Source: Anaerolineae bacterium (GTDB lineage: Bacteria > Chloroflexota > Anaerolineae > JAFGEY01). Taken from it: a DNA stretch of 64,000 nt. Position numbers and translations under genes: made by a program. This document shows positions 9,908-18,320 of this stretch, one piece after another. Below the pieces are notes generated by a model. The model saw only the letters and a list, made by a program, of their open reading frames with translations, made no database searches and had not been told where the DNA came from. The first letter of the stretch is position 1; every line of letters begins with the position of its first letter. Location: the NCBI GenBank assembly GCA_016783145.1, contig JADHXD010000002.1, positions 1-64,000 on the forward strand. The letters run 5' to 3'.

Positions 9908-11035
9908 ATGAGCATGGATCACCTGGAACGTTTCCTGTCCGTGATGGAATATGAGCCTGTCGACAGGGTCCCAAACTGGGAGCTGGGGGTCTGGCCTCAG
10001 ACTCGCCAGAGCTGGGAGAGCCAGGGACTCGACGCGGCACGCCTGCACTGGAACTGGTTTGCCGGCGAGCTTGCCCTCGGTATGGATCCTCGCGAGTTCA
10101 TTCACTTTCGAGGGGAGATGATCCCGAGCTTCGAGCACCGAGTGTTGAGAGAGGATGAACGAACGGTGACCTTTCGAGACACACAGGGCAGGACACGCGT
10201 GGCACTCAAGGAGGGAACCATCAACGGCGGTCGTATGTCGATGGACCGCTACATCGGCTTTCCGGTGCAGAGCGCGGATGACTGGGAAGGAATAAAGAGG
10301 CGGTTCGATCCAGCCAGCCCACAACGGTACGAGCCCAACTGGCCGCAGCTACGTGCAGCGGGCTGGCAGCAGCGGCGACACCCACTCGTCTTCGGCCCAA
10401 ACTGCACGACACTGGGCTTCTACTGGTTTGCCAGGGAGCTGATGGGCACAGAAGGGCTGTCGTATGCGTGGTACGACCAACCAAGCTTGATACACGACGT
10501 GATGGAGTTCTGGGCCCACTTTCTCATCAAAGCCGCACAGCCGATACTCGAACATACCACGGTCGAGTACATCTGCCTCAGCGAAGATATGGCCATGAAA
10601 ACCGGCCCGCTGCTCAGCCCCCAGACGTATGAGACATTTATCTACCCCAGGCTGAGACGGGTGGTCGATTTCTTCAAGTCACACGGCGTCCGCTACGTCG
10701 CAGTGGATACGGACGGCAATCCCGAAGCGCTCATCCCGTGGCTGATGGAGGCCGGCGTCGACGTGGTTTGGCCGCTCGAGAGGGCCGCCGGTCAGGATCC
10801 CGTGCGGCTTCGCCGCAAGTTCGGCCGTTCCTTGCGGCTCTGGGGCGGGGTAGACAAGCGTGTTCTCGCTCAAGGCCCTGAAGCGATCGACAGGCACTTG
10901 CGAGCCCTCCTGCCCTTGATCGCTGAGGGAGGGTTCATCCCCACCGTGGATCACACCGTTCCACCTGATGTGACTTGGCGGAATTTCCAGCACTACCTGG
11001 AGAGCAAGGCTAGACTCCTGCACGGAGAGCTGTAA
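9908..11035 (+). CDS. Uroporphyrinogen decarboxylase-family protein (not HemE)
   Basis: A 375-residue UroD/MtaA-fold protein. The barrel-type motifs EDMAMKTGPLLSP, VDTDGNPEALIPWL and LWGGVDKRVLAQG are typical of the broad UroD-like superfamily seen in catabolic clusters. The HemE N-terminal RQAGRY signature is missing, so haem synthesis is unlikely. GGGGAGG lies just before the ATG. It is the first gene of a plus-strand unit with the sulfatase and enolase-family genes (42 and about 70 bp gaps). Members of this superfamily include corrinoid methyltransferases, but no corrinoid protein is encoded nearby, so the reaction stays open. Confidence 0.78.
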   Translation: MSMDHLERFLSVMEYEPVDRVPNWELGVWPQTRQSWESQGLDAARLHWNWFAGELALGMDPREFIHFRGEMIPSFEHRVLREDERTVTFRDTQGRTRVALKEGTINGGRMSMDRYIGFPVQSADDWEGIKRRFDPASPQRYEPNWPQLRAAGWQQRRHPLVFGPNCTTLGFYWFARELMGTEGLSYAWYDQPSLIHDVMEFWAHFLIKAAQPILEHTTVEYICLSEDMAMKTGPLLSPQTYETFIYPRLRRVVDFFKSHGVRYVAVDTDGNPEALIPWLMEAGVDVVWPLERAAGQDPVRLRRKFGRSLRLWGGVDKRVLAQGPEAIDRHLRALLPLIAEGGFIPTVDHTVPPDVTWRNFQHYLESKARLLHGEL

Positions 11036-11080
11036 CCTCGATTCGAGCCCGACCTCCCAAAGCCCAAGGAGAAGCACTTG

Positions 11081-12544
11081 ATGAAAGCCATCATGGTGAT
11101 GTTTGACTCTCTGAACCGACACATGCTGCCCCCCTATGGCTGTGAATGGGTGCGCGCTCCGAACTTTGAGCGCCTGGCCAGGCACGGGGTGACCTTTGAG
11201 AACAGCTACGTCGGCAGCATGCCCTGCATGCCAGCCCGACGCGAGATGCACACGGGACGCTACAACTTTCTCCATCGCAGTTGGGGGCCATTGGAGCCCT
11301 TTGACGACTCTATGCCCCAAATACTCGGGGAGAGCGGCATCTACACCCACCTGGCGAGCGATCACGGACACTACTGGGAAGATGGTGGCTGCACCTATCA
11401 CACGCGCTACACCACGTGGGAGATATCCCGGGGGCATGAGGGTGACCCTTGGAAGGGACAGATCGCCGATCCCGAGATCCCCGAATCAGTCGGTAGACAT
11501 TCGGGACGGATGTGGCGGCAGGACTGGGTCAACCGGCAGCATATGCAGCGCGAAGAGGATCAACCGCAAGCCAAGACGTTCGCCCAGGGGCTAGAGTTCA
11601 TCGAGACCAATCACGATCAGGACAACTGGTTCCTGCACATAGAGACCTTTGACCCCCACGAACCCTTCTACACCCAAGCTCAGTACAAGGCGTTGTACCC
11701 ACATCACTACGATGGTCCGCACTTTGATTGGCCACCGTATGGACCGGCGCACGAGACGCCTGCGCAGGTCCAACATGCGCGCTACGAATACGCGGCATCG
11801 CTGAGCATGTGTGACGCGTGGCTTGGCAAGGTGCTCGACCTGATGGATAAGCACCATTTGTGGGACGATACGATGTTGATCGTCAATACCGACCACGGGT
11901 TCCTGCTTGGCGAGCATGACTGGTGGGCCAAGTGTGTCCAGCCCTTCTACGGCGAGGTCGCCCATTCGCCGCTGTTCATCTGGGACCCGCGTTGTGGCTG
12001 CCAGCATGAGCGTAGAACAGCCCTGGTGCAGACGATCGACCTGCCAGCCACTCTTCTCGAGTTCTTTGGCGTTCCCCTTCCTGTGGACATGCAGGGCGCT
12101 CCGCTGCGTGAGACCATCGCCACAGACAAGCCTGTGCGCCACGCAGCCCTCTTTGGGCTGCACGGTGGGCACGTCAACGTCACAGACGGGCGCTACGTGT
12201 ATATGCGCGCGCCCGCCACGCCAGAGAACTGCCCGCTGCACAACTACACACTGATGCCGACCCATATGCGGGCTCGGTTCAGTGTCGATGAGCTCAAGCA
12301 CGCCGAGCTGGCAGACCCGTTCTCCTTCACCAAGGGATGCCGCACCATCAGGGTGCCTGCTCGGAGGTGGCCCGGATCCCACCCATTCCAGACCTTGCTG
12401 TTTGACCTGAGGACCGATCCCAAGCAAGAAAACCCGATCCAGGACGCGGACATCGAGGCTCGGATGATCCAGCAACTGGTCAGGCTGATGGAGGAGAATG
12501 ACGCGCCAAGGGAGCAGTTCACCCGCCTGGGACTATCTCACTGA
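11081..12544 (+). CDS. Formylglycine-dependent sulfatase
   Basis: A 487-residue alkaline-phosphatase-superfamily sulfatase. The formylglycine signature CMPAR (CxPxR, Cys49) followed by EMHTGRY is clear. Metal-site motifs include the N-terminal MFDSLNRH and the later NTDHGFLLGEHD. There is no signal peptide, so it should be cytoplasmic and act on a small imported sulfate or phosphonate ester. It needs a formylglycine-generating enzyme, and none is in the window. AAGGAGA lies about 8 bp before ATG 11081; the TTG one codon upstream (11078) is the ORF-track start. The substrate is unknown. Confidence 0.88.
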   Translation: MKAIMVMFDSLNRHMLPPYGCEWVRAPNFERLARHGVTFENSYVGSMPCMPARREMHTGRYNFLHRSWGPLEPFDDSMPQILGESGIYTHLASDHGHYWEDGGCTYHTRYTTWEISRGHEGDPWKGQIADPEIPESVGRHSGRMWRQDWVNRQHMQREEDQPQAKTFAQGLEFIETNHDQDNWFLHIETFDPHEPFYTQAQYKALYPHHYDGPHFDWPPYGPAHETPAQVQHARYEYAASLSMCDAWLGKVLDLMDKHHLWDDTMLIVNTDHGFLLGEHDWWAKCVQPFYGEVAHSPLFIWDPRCGCQHERRTALVQTIDLPATLLEFFGVPLPVDMQGAPLRETIATDKPVRHAALFGLHGGHVNVTDGRYVYMRAPATPENCPLHNYTLMPTHMRARFSVDELKHAELADPFSFTKGCRTIRVPARRWPGSHPFQTLLFDLRTDPKQENPIQDADIEARMIQQLVRLMEENDAPREQFTRLGLSH

Positions 12545-12616
12545 CCGCAGACAGCCAGCCACGGCTCTGCACTTCACCGGTCACGCGCCGCACACAACGC
12601 ACGGAGGAGACAGATT

Positions 12617-13729
12617 GTGAAAATCACCGACATCAAGACTTATCTTGTCAATGCCAACTCTGGCATGCATGCCGACCGGCCGAGAGGCAGGAACTGGGTC
12701 TTTTGCAGGATCGCCACGGATACGGGCCTGCACGGTGTGGGCGAAGGGGGCGGTTGGCCAGCGGTCGTGCAACGCGGTCTCGAGGAGATTGCGCCCCTGC
12801 TCATCGGCGAGGATCCATTCGCGATCGAGCGACTGTGGCTCAAGGTCTACGACGTGCTGCACGGGCACGGACTGACCGGCTCTGTGCGTGGGGGCGTGAT
12901 CAGTGCCATCGATATGGCTCTCTGGGACATCAAGGGCAAGGCACTCGGAGTACCCGTCTACGAGCTGCTGGGCGGCAAGGTGCGCGACAGAATACGACTC
13001 TATGCGCACGCCAGCTCCGTCGAGCAGGGACGCGCGCTAATCGAGAGGGGCTACACCGCCTTCAAGTGTAGCCCCTCCCCAGCAGTCCTGCGCACACTGC
13101 GCGAAGCGCTGGGCAACGATGTAGAGATAGGCGTCCACTGCCATGGCGAGTTCTCTCCTGGAGGTGCGCTGCAACTAGCCAGGGCCATCGAGCCCTGGGA
13201 ACCTGCCTTTCTCGAGGAGCCCACCCACCCGGATGACCTCGATGCCCTGGAGTGGCTGTCCAAGCGGACCAGCGTTCCGCTGGCATCTGGAGAAAGGCTC
13301 TTCTCCAAGTGGGCCTTTCGCGACCTGCTGCAGCGCCGGGCCATCGAGATCGCCCAGCCGGAGATCACGCGCATTGGAGGCATCACAGAGGGAAAAAAGA
13401 TCGCCACCCTGGCCGAGGCCTTCTCAGTCAAGGTAGCACCGCACGATGGCTCTGCCGGCCCCATCGCCGAGATGGCCAACATCCACGTACTGGCCTGCTC
13501 CCCTAACTGCATCTACCTGGAACACAAGGTGGGGGACGTGCCCTGGCGTACAGAGGTCGCCTCGGGCGTGATCCCTGAGGAGGACGGATACATTCCCGTC
13601 CCGAATCTCCCCGGTCTCGGCATCGACCTGAATGAGGAAGCGATCGCCGCACATCCGGTGTACGCCGTGCAAGAGCTAGAGTACCGTTTTCGCACACCCG
13701 AGGAGATGCAGCTACATCGGCCCGGCTGA
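12617..13729 (+). CDS. Mandelate racemase/muconate-lactonizing (enolase superfamily) dehydratase-like protein
   Basis: A 370-residue enolase-superfamily protein close in layout to galactonate/mannonate-type dehydratases. The capping domain is followed by AIDMALWDIKGK, the second and third metal glutamates FLEEP (Glu200/201) and ASGERL (Glu226), and APHDG near the C terminus. The first metal ligand position, normally Asp in a DFHGR-like motif, reads VHCHGE with His174, which is unusual. It starts at GTG with GGAGGAGA upstream. Cotranscription with the sulfatase is likely. A sugar-acid dehydratase role feeding the DapA-type aldolase is a reasonable inference. Confidence 0.85.
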   Translation: MKITDIKTYLVNANSGMHADRPRGRNWVFCRIATDTGLHGVGEGGGWPAVVQRGLEEIAPLLIGEDPFAIERLWLKVYDVLHGHGLTGSVRGGVISAIDMALWDIKGKALGVPVYELLGGKVRDRIRLYAHASSVEQGRALIERGYTAFKCSPSPAVLRTLREALGNDVEIGVHCHGEFSPGGALQLARAIEPWEPAFLEEPTHPDDLDALEWLSKRTSVPLASGERLFSKWAFRDLLQRRAIEIAQPEITRIGGITEGKKIATLAEAFSVKVAPHDGSAGPIAEMANIHVLACSPNCIYLEHKVGDVPWRTEVASGVIPEEDGYIPVPNLPGLGIDLNEEAIAAHPVYAVQELEYRFRTPEEMQLHRPG

Positions 13730-13790
13730 AGCCCCGCGTCACAGAGATGCAGGAGGGTCTGCCGGGGCCTGTCGCTCTCCCTGCCCCGCG

Positions 13791-14681
13791 CTAGCGAAGG
13801 GCGCCCGCATCCTCCAGAACCTGGCGTAGTTTGGCCCGAGCCTCCTCTGAGAGCGGACCCACAGGCTGACGTGCCGGTCCGGCCGGCAGGCCGAGCATGT
13901 GCATCGCTTCCTTGACGACCATCGGGAATGTCCCCAGGCCGAAGGCCAGACGCACAGGCAAGAGACGCTCCTGCAGCGCCCTTGCCTCCCCCAAGTCACC
14001 TGCGGCGACCGCGTCGTAGATGCCCACTGCCAGGTCGGGCACAACGTTGGCTGTGGCGGTCACTGCACCCGTACCGCCGTGCAGCAGCGCCGCATAGATG
14101 AGAGAATCGCGTCCGACAAAGGCACGGAACCCGGGCGGACAGAGCCGCAGGTGCTCGGCAAACTGAGTGAGGTCCCCACTCGAGTCCTTGATCCCAGAGA
14201 AGTTCGGCGCGTCACGGGCTATGCGTGCCACAGTCGCCGGCGGCATCGGGACACCCGTCCGGCCGATGTTGTCGTAGGCCATCACAGGCAAACTCACCGC
14301 CGAGGCAATATCCATATAGTAGCGGTACAACTCCTCTTGGGAGGGCTTAATAAAGTAGGGGGTGATCGCGGCCAAGGCATCGGCGCCAGCCGCCTCAGCC
14401 CTTCTAGCCAAGGATACCGCCTCTCGGGTGGTCACAGCGCCCACGTGGGCCACGACAAAGACCTGCTCCTGAGCCGCATCAAGCGTCACCTCCAACACAC
14501 GCTGGCGTTCGTCGGTAGAGAGCGCATAGAACTCCCCCTGGCTGCCACCTGGGAACAGGCCGTGCACGCCTCGTTCGATGAGGAATCGTGTGACTACACG
14601 CAGTCCTTCTTCGTCGAGTGACTCGTCTGCTTTGAACGGTGTGATCATGGCGACGATGATCCCCGCGAGCTGCTTGTCCAT
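13791..14681 (-). CDS. DapA/NAL-family aldolase (dihydrodipicolinate synthase superfamily)
   Basis: A 296-residue class I aldolase of the DapA/N-acetylneuraminate lyase family. It has GGSQGEFYALS in place of the canonical GTTGE loop, the tyrosine motif AYDNIGRTG, and the Schiff-base lysine in SGIKDSSG. ORF-track residues upstream of MDKQ are dropped because AAGGAGG lies 6 bp before ATG 14681. The neighbouring sugar-acid genes argue for a catabolic 2-keto-3-deoxy-type aldolase rather than lysine synthesis. It converges with the dehydratase gene (61 bp between stops) and diverges from the GntR regulator, with a MITE-like element between. Confidence 0.85.
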   Translation of the reverse strand: MDKQLAGIIVAMITPFKADESLDEEGLRVVTRFLIERGVHGLFPGGSQGEFYALSTDERQRVLEVTLDAAQEQVFVVAHVGAVTTREAVSLARRAEAAGADALAAITPYFIKPSQEELYRYYMDIASAVSLPVMAYDNIGRTGVPMPPATVARIARDAPNFSGIKDSSGDLTQFAEHLRLCPPGFRAFVGRDSLIYAALLHGGTGAVTATANVVPDLAVGIYDAVAAGDLGEARALQERLLPVRLAFGLGTFPMVVKEAMHMLGLPAGPARQPVGPLSEEARAKLRQVLEDAGALR

Positions 14682-14753
14682 GGATGACCTCCTTCTCAGA
14701 GTCTGGATAGATGCCATTGTAGCATACTTTGGCACCTGCAACAAGCGGACTGA

Positions 14754-14893
14754 CCCTCGAGTTAGGGCTGCTGCATAGTCCGAGGGGGGCGCATCCCCTG
14801 ATGCGTCCGGCTTGCTGGCGCACCGTGCCGCATCGGGGGATGCGGCACTCCTCGGTCAAGTCAAGAGACAATGCAACAGCCCTACCCTCGAGT
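14754..14893. mobile_element. 122-bp MITE-like element with 9-bp target-site duplication
   Basis: The core 14763-14884 begins TAGGGCTGCTGCAT and ends ATGCAACAGCCCTA, nearly perfect terminal inverted repeats. It is flanked on both sides by the direct repeat CCCTCGAGT (14754-14762 and 14885-14893). The interior also folds on itself, GCATCCCCTGATGCG pairing with CGCATCGGGGGATGC, so most of the element is a long imperfect hairpin. There is no coding capacity, so it must have been moved by a transposase elsewhere. The AGGGCTGTTGCA end recalls termini of several IS families, but the family is not assigned. It lies between the divergent aldolase and GntR genes. Confidence 0.75.
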
Positions 14894-14976
14894 GAGGAGT
14901 ATCGCGGTCAGGGAATGGTGTCCCCTCACTCAGTCTGCGGAGCACCCGCGATGCGCCCCGTGGTGGTACCCTCGAC

Positions 14977-15005
14977 TTGACCAGGGGACGATGGCGTGGT
15001 ATACT
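14977..15005 (+). promoter_or_regulatory. Sigma70 promoter of the GntR regulator gene
   Basis: TTGACC, a 17-bp spacer and TATACT give a strong promoter about 55 bp before the predicted GTG start of the regulator. The operator-like palindrome lies just downstream of the -10, as expected for autorepression. Confidence 0.7.
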
Positions 15006-15019
15006 GGCGCTGTGGCCAG

Positions 15020-15032
15020 GTGGTCTAACCAC
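15020..15032. promoter_or_regulatory. FadR-type operator (GTGGT-N3-ACCAC)
   Basis: GTGGTCTAACCAC is a perfect palindrome with the TGGT-N3-ACCA core known for FadR-subfamily GntR regulators. It overlaps the likely transcription start of the regulator's own gene. A weaker copy, TGGTGGTACCC, lies at 14961-14971, exactly 60 bp upstream core to core and just before the -35 box. Confidence 0.65.
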
Positions 15033-15062
15033 TCTACCAGAACGAAGACAAAGGGTTACACT

Positions 15063-15788
15063 GTGGACGAGATGTTCGGCTTCCGCCTTCAGCGCGACAA
15101 GCTCTACAAACAGGTCGCTGACAAGGTCCAGGAACTGATCGCCGCCGAGTCTCTCCGGCCTGGCGATAAGCTTCCTGGCGAACGCGAGCTGGCGGACCGG
15201 ATGGGTGTCAGTCGCACTGTGGTTCGCGAGGCCATCCGCGTCCTGAGCGTCCGCGGACTGGTCAGAGTCAAGTCAGGCTGCGGGACCTATGTGCAGGAAC
15301 TGAGCCACAAGGATGCTGCGGCCTCTATCGAGCTCTACCTAAAGCTGCGGCAGGATGCGTGTTCCCTCCAGGATGTCCACGAGGTGCGGCGAATGATCGA
15401 GGTCGAGACAGCCGGACTGGCCGCCCAGCGGGCAACGGAGAGTGACCTGGCGGCTATGGAAGCGGCGCTCAGGGATATGTCCGCCCACCGGCACGACCCG
15501 GCCAAGTACGCGTTCTATGATTTGGCCTTCCACACTGCAGTTGCGGCAGCCACGCACAACGACCTTTTTGGCGTCCTCCTTGGCCCGATCTCTGACCTGC
15601 TCATGCAGATCGTTCGGGTCTCCGTGGACGCGCCAAGAGCGATGGACGTCGGTCTGGCGCATCACCGTCGAATTCTGGAAAAGATCAGGGAACGAGACAA
15701 GGAAGAGGCCAGGCAGGCGATGAGCGATCACCTCGACCAGGCCCGCAGACAGGTAGAAACTGTCCGCAAGCAAACGGACTCACCCTAG
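15063..15788 (+). CDS. GntR-family regulator, FadR subfamily (FCD domain)
   Basis: About 241 residues. The N-terminal winged helix is typical (LRPGDKLPGERELADRMGVSRTVVREAIRVL and a GCGTYV wing), followed by an all-helical FCD ligand domain with metal-type histidines (FHTAVAAATHN, AHHRRILEKIRERD). The long ORF-track start lies in the mobile element. I favour GTG 15063 (AAAGGG 8 bp upstream); ATG 15072 is the alternative. It probably represses its own gene and the surrounding sugar-acid catabolic genes until a carboxylate inducer binds. The site at 15020-15032 fits its subfamily. Confidence 0.88.
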   Translation: MDEMFGFRLQRDKLYKQVADKVQELIAAESLRPGDKLPGERELADRMGVSRTVVREAIRVLSVRGLVRVKSGCGTYVQELSHKDAAASIELYLKLRQDACSLQDVHEVRRMIEVETAGLAAQRATESDLAAMEAALRDMSAHRHDPAKYAFYDLAFHTAVAAATHNDLFGVLLGPISDLLMQIVRVSVDAPRAMDVGLAHHRRILEKIRERDKEEARQAMSDHLDQARRQVETVRKQTDSP

Positions 15789-15813
15789 AATTCACCTGAA
15801 AGGAGATGGAGGA

Positions 15814-16665
15814 ATGGAAAAGCGAAAGCTCGGTAAGACAGGCGAGCGTCTCTCTGTGGTCGGTTTTGGCGGAATCGCAGTCATGGATGAAGAGCCAAGC
15901 GTCGCAGGGCAGCTTGTTGCCACGGCAGTCAACGAGAGAGGGATCAACTACTTTGACGTGGCACCCTCCTACGGCAATGCCGAAGAGCGCCTGGGACCAG
16001 CCCTTGAGCCGTATCGTAACTCGGTCTTCCTGGCCTGCAAGACGGGCAAGCGCAATGCGAAAGATGCGGAGGCTGAGCTCACGACATCGCTAGAACGTCT
16101 GCGCACAGACCACTTCGATCTGTACCAGCTACACGCAGTCACGACGATGGAGGATGTCAATGAGATTCTCGGCCCTGGCGGCGCGTTGGAGACATTCGTT
16201 CGGGCGCGAGAGAAGGGCCTCGTGCGCTTCTTGGGATTCTCCGCCCACTCAGAGGAGGCTGCCCTCGCCTTGATGGACCAGTTTGCGTTTGACACGATCC
16301 TCTTTCCCATCAACTGGGTCTGCTGGCACAAGGGCAAGTTCGGTCCAAGGGTGCTTGAGAGAGCGAGCGAAAAGGGAATGGGCATCCTGGCCCTCAAGAC
16401 GATGGCCAAGCGCCGCTGGCGAGAAGGCGAGCAGCGCAAGTGGAGCAAGACCTGGTACTCTCCGGTAGATAGCTTTGAGGAGGCCTTGGGCGCAGTTCGC
16501 TTCACGCTCTCCAAGCCGATCACCGCCGGCACAAGCCCGGGTCACGCCCAGCTACTGTGGTGGATGTGCGATGCGGCGGACCAGTTCACACCCATCACTC
16601 CCAAAGAGGACGCTGAGCTTTCTCGGCGCGCTCAGAAGCTCGATCCCATCTTTCCTCAGGCTTAG
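15814..16665 (+). CDS. Aldo/keto reductase (complete)
   Basis: A 283-residue AKR. The catalytic tetrad is complete: Asp and Tyr in YFDVAPSYG, Lys in LACKTGK and His in YQLHAV. AGGAGATGGAGG precedes the ATG. It follows the regulator by 25 bp and is likely cotranscribed. There is no C-terminal ferredoxin domain, unlike the second AKR at 18321. Reduction of an aldehyde or ketose released by the local aldolase is plausible but not shown. Confidence 0.87.
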   Translation: MEKRKLGKTGERLSVVGFGGIAVMDEEPSVAGQLVATAVNERGINYFDVAPSYGNAEERLGPALEPYRNSVFLACKTGKRNAKDAEAELTTSLERLRTDHFDLYQLHAVTTMEDVNEILGPGGALETFVRAREKGLVRFLGFSAHSEEAALALMDQFAFDTILFPINWVCWHKGKFGPRVLERASEKGMGILALKTMAKRRWREGEQRKWSKTWYSPVDSFEEALGAVRFTLSKPITAGTSPGHAQLLWWMCDAADQFTPITPKEDAELSRRAQKLDPIFPQA

Positions 16666-16993
16666 TGGAGCGCTCTGATGGGACGCGAGCTAAGAGCCTG
16701 ACCTTCGATACCTGACAATCAAAACCGTGGCATAGCAGCCGGGTGTTGATCCCCCGGCTGCCCCACGTTGTCCGCGTCTCTGCGCGGACAAAGAGTACGA
16801 TGGCTGCGGTTCCCGTCATCGATGCGCGCTGAGACACAGAGCACAAGCTCGATGCTGCACGCTGGTCCTGAGCCTGGGAATGCACACCAGCGGCTCAGCC
16901 GAGCCGCCGCCATCGTGCCCCCGAGCTGGCGGGTTGGCCGCCAGAATAGAGCATGGGCAGTGATCGGGCACGGATCGAACTGGCAGAGGAACT
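16666..16993. other. Intergenic region with two strong hairpins
   Basis: There is no gene in this 328-bp gap. GCAGCCGGG/CCCGGCTGC (16735-16761) and TTGTCCGCG/CGCGGACAA (16768-16791) form two adjacent stem-loops, and a third GC-rich one (GCGGCTC/GAGCCGC) follows near 16890. None has a U run, so these are weak terminator or RNA-structure candidates after the AKR gene. Confidence 0.45.
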
Positions 16994-17956
16994 ATGAGCA
17001 CAATCGCAATCGGATATGAACCGGGGGCGCTGTCAGAGGGACATCTGGCAAGCATCCATCGGCTGGCCCCAGACATGGAGATCCTGGTCACCGAGGATCG
17101 CGCCGAGATCCAGGCCGCACTGGACGAGATCGAGATCGCGGCTCGCCGCTTTCCGCATGACCTGGTCCTCAAAGCGAGCGGTCTGCGCTGGTTTCAGCAG
17201 TGGGGCGCCGGTGCGGACTGGCTGCTGCGCTACCCTCAAGTAGCAGACCTGGACCTTGTGGTGACGAATGCTTCAGGAGTGCACGCCATCCCCATCAGCG
17301 AGCACATACTGGCTTTCCTGCTCGCTTTTGCTCGCGGTCTTCACTCAGCAGTCCGCGCCCAAGAACACCGCACGTGGACAAGAGGCGTCGGCGAGGACGT
17401 CTTTGAGCTGGCCGGGAAGACCATGGTCCTCGTCGGTGTCGGCGCGATCGGTGGGCGGACGGCGGAGATAGCCACGGCACTCGGGGTAGAGGTGTTCGGA
17501 GTACGTCGACATCCGGCTGCTGACGCACCCAGTGTAGCCGCGATGTACGGTCCCGACCGTCTGCTGGATCTGCTGCCGCGAGCCGACTTTGTCGTCCTCA
17601 CCGTTCCCTTGACGCCTGAGACCAGGAATATGATCGGGGAGCGCGAGCTGCGGGAGATGAAGCGGACGGCCTACCTCGTCAACATCGGCCGGGGCGGAAC
17701 CATTGAGCAGCGAGCGCTGATCCAGGCGCTGCAGCAGGGCTGGATCGCTGGCGCGGGCCTGGATGTCTTTGAGACTGAGCCCCTGCCAGAGAGCTCGCCG
17801 CTGTGGCAGATGCCCAACGTCATCATCACCTCCCACTATGCCGGACGTACGCCGCACTATGAGGAGCGGGCAATGGCGATCTTTGTGGAGAACCTGGAAC
17901 GGTATCGAGCGGGAAAGCCGCTGCGCAACGTGGTAGACCCGGTGCTCGCCTACTGA
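16994..17956 (+). CDS. D-isomer-specific 2-hydroxyacid dehydrogenase
   Basis: A 320-residue NAD-dependent dehydrogenase. The NAD-binding motif is GVGAIGGRTAEIATALG. The catalytic Arg is in VNIGRGG, Glu in DVFETEPLP and His in SHYAGRTPHY, so the Arg-Glu-His set is complete. GAGGA precedes the ATG. It could reduce a 2-keto acid from the aldolase reaction or oxidise a hydroxy acid. The stop is followed within the same DNA by a Gfo/Idh C-terminal remnant in another frame, suggesting a past deletion here. Confidence 0.87.
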   Translation: MSTIAIGYEPGALSEGHLASIHRLAPDMEILVTEDRAEIQAALDEIEIAARRFPHDLVLKASGLRWFQQWGAGADWLLRYPQVADLDLVVTNASGVHAIPISEHILAFLLAFARGLHSAVRAQEHRTWTRGVGEDVFELAGKTMVLVGVGAIGGRTAEIATALGVEVFGVRRHPAADAPSVAAMYGPDRLLDLLPRADFVVLTVPLTPETRNMIGERELREMKRTAYLVNIGRGGTIEQRALIQALQQGWIAGAGLDVFETEPLPESSPLWQMPNVIITSHYAGRTPHYEERAMAIFVENLERYRAGKPLRNVVDPVLAY

Positions 17957-18248
17957 GCTGGTCGCCCTGGTCGCCCACACCGGCGACCCGGATTTGCCCA
18001 TCGTGCGCTGGGACAATCCTTTCAAGCCCAGACAGAGAGTCCGCGGCGTACAGTGGCACGACGACGAGATCGGCGTCGCCGGATGCCTGATAAGTCTGGT
18101 CCACGCCGTGCGCGACGGCGAAGAACCTACCTATGGGCCTCTGCAGGCGCGGCTGGATCAAGCGGTAACGCCTGCTATCCGGCAGTCATCACGGCAGGGC
18201 GGAAGCCCTGTAGAGTTCCCTTTGGACCCAGCCGCGCAGCGCGAGTGA
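17955..18248 (+). pseudogene. C-terminal remnant of a Gfo/Idh/MocA oxidoreductase
   Basis: A frame open from inside the upstream gene reads VRWDNPFKPRQRV..., then GCLISLVHAVRDGEEPTYGP, QARLDQAVTPAIRQS and GGSPVEFPLD before its stop. This is the usual closing segment of Gfo/Idh/MocA proteins. There is no start codon context, no Rossmann domain and only about 95 codons, so it is a fragment. The neighbouring aldo-keto reductase also lacks a segment, so this stretch appears to have suffered deletions. Family recognition is by eye. Confidence 0.55.
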
Positions 18249-18320
18249 GTGGGGCGCGCCGGACGAACACAAGGCACGGATCACAGCTTTCTGTGACGAG
18301 ACAGAGGAGGAATCAACTCG

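Noticed and set aside
14871-15062. ORF-track N-terminal extension of the GntR gene
   Set aside because: It starts inside the mobile element and crosses the promoter and operator; the family domain begins near 15072.
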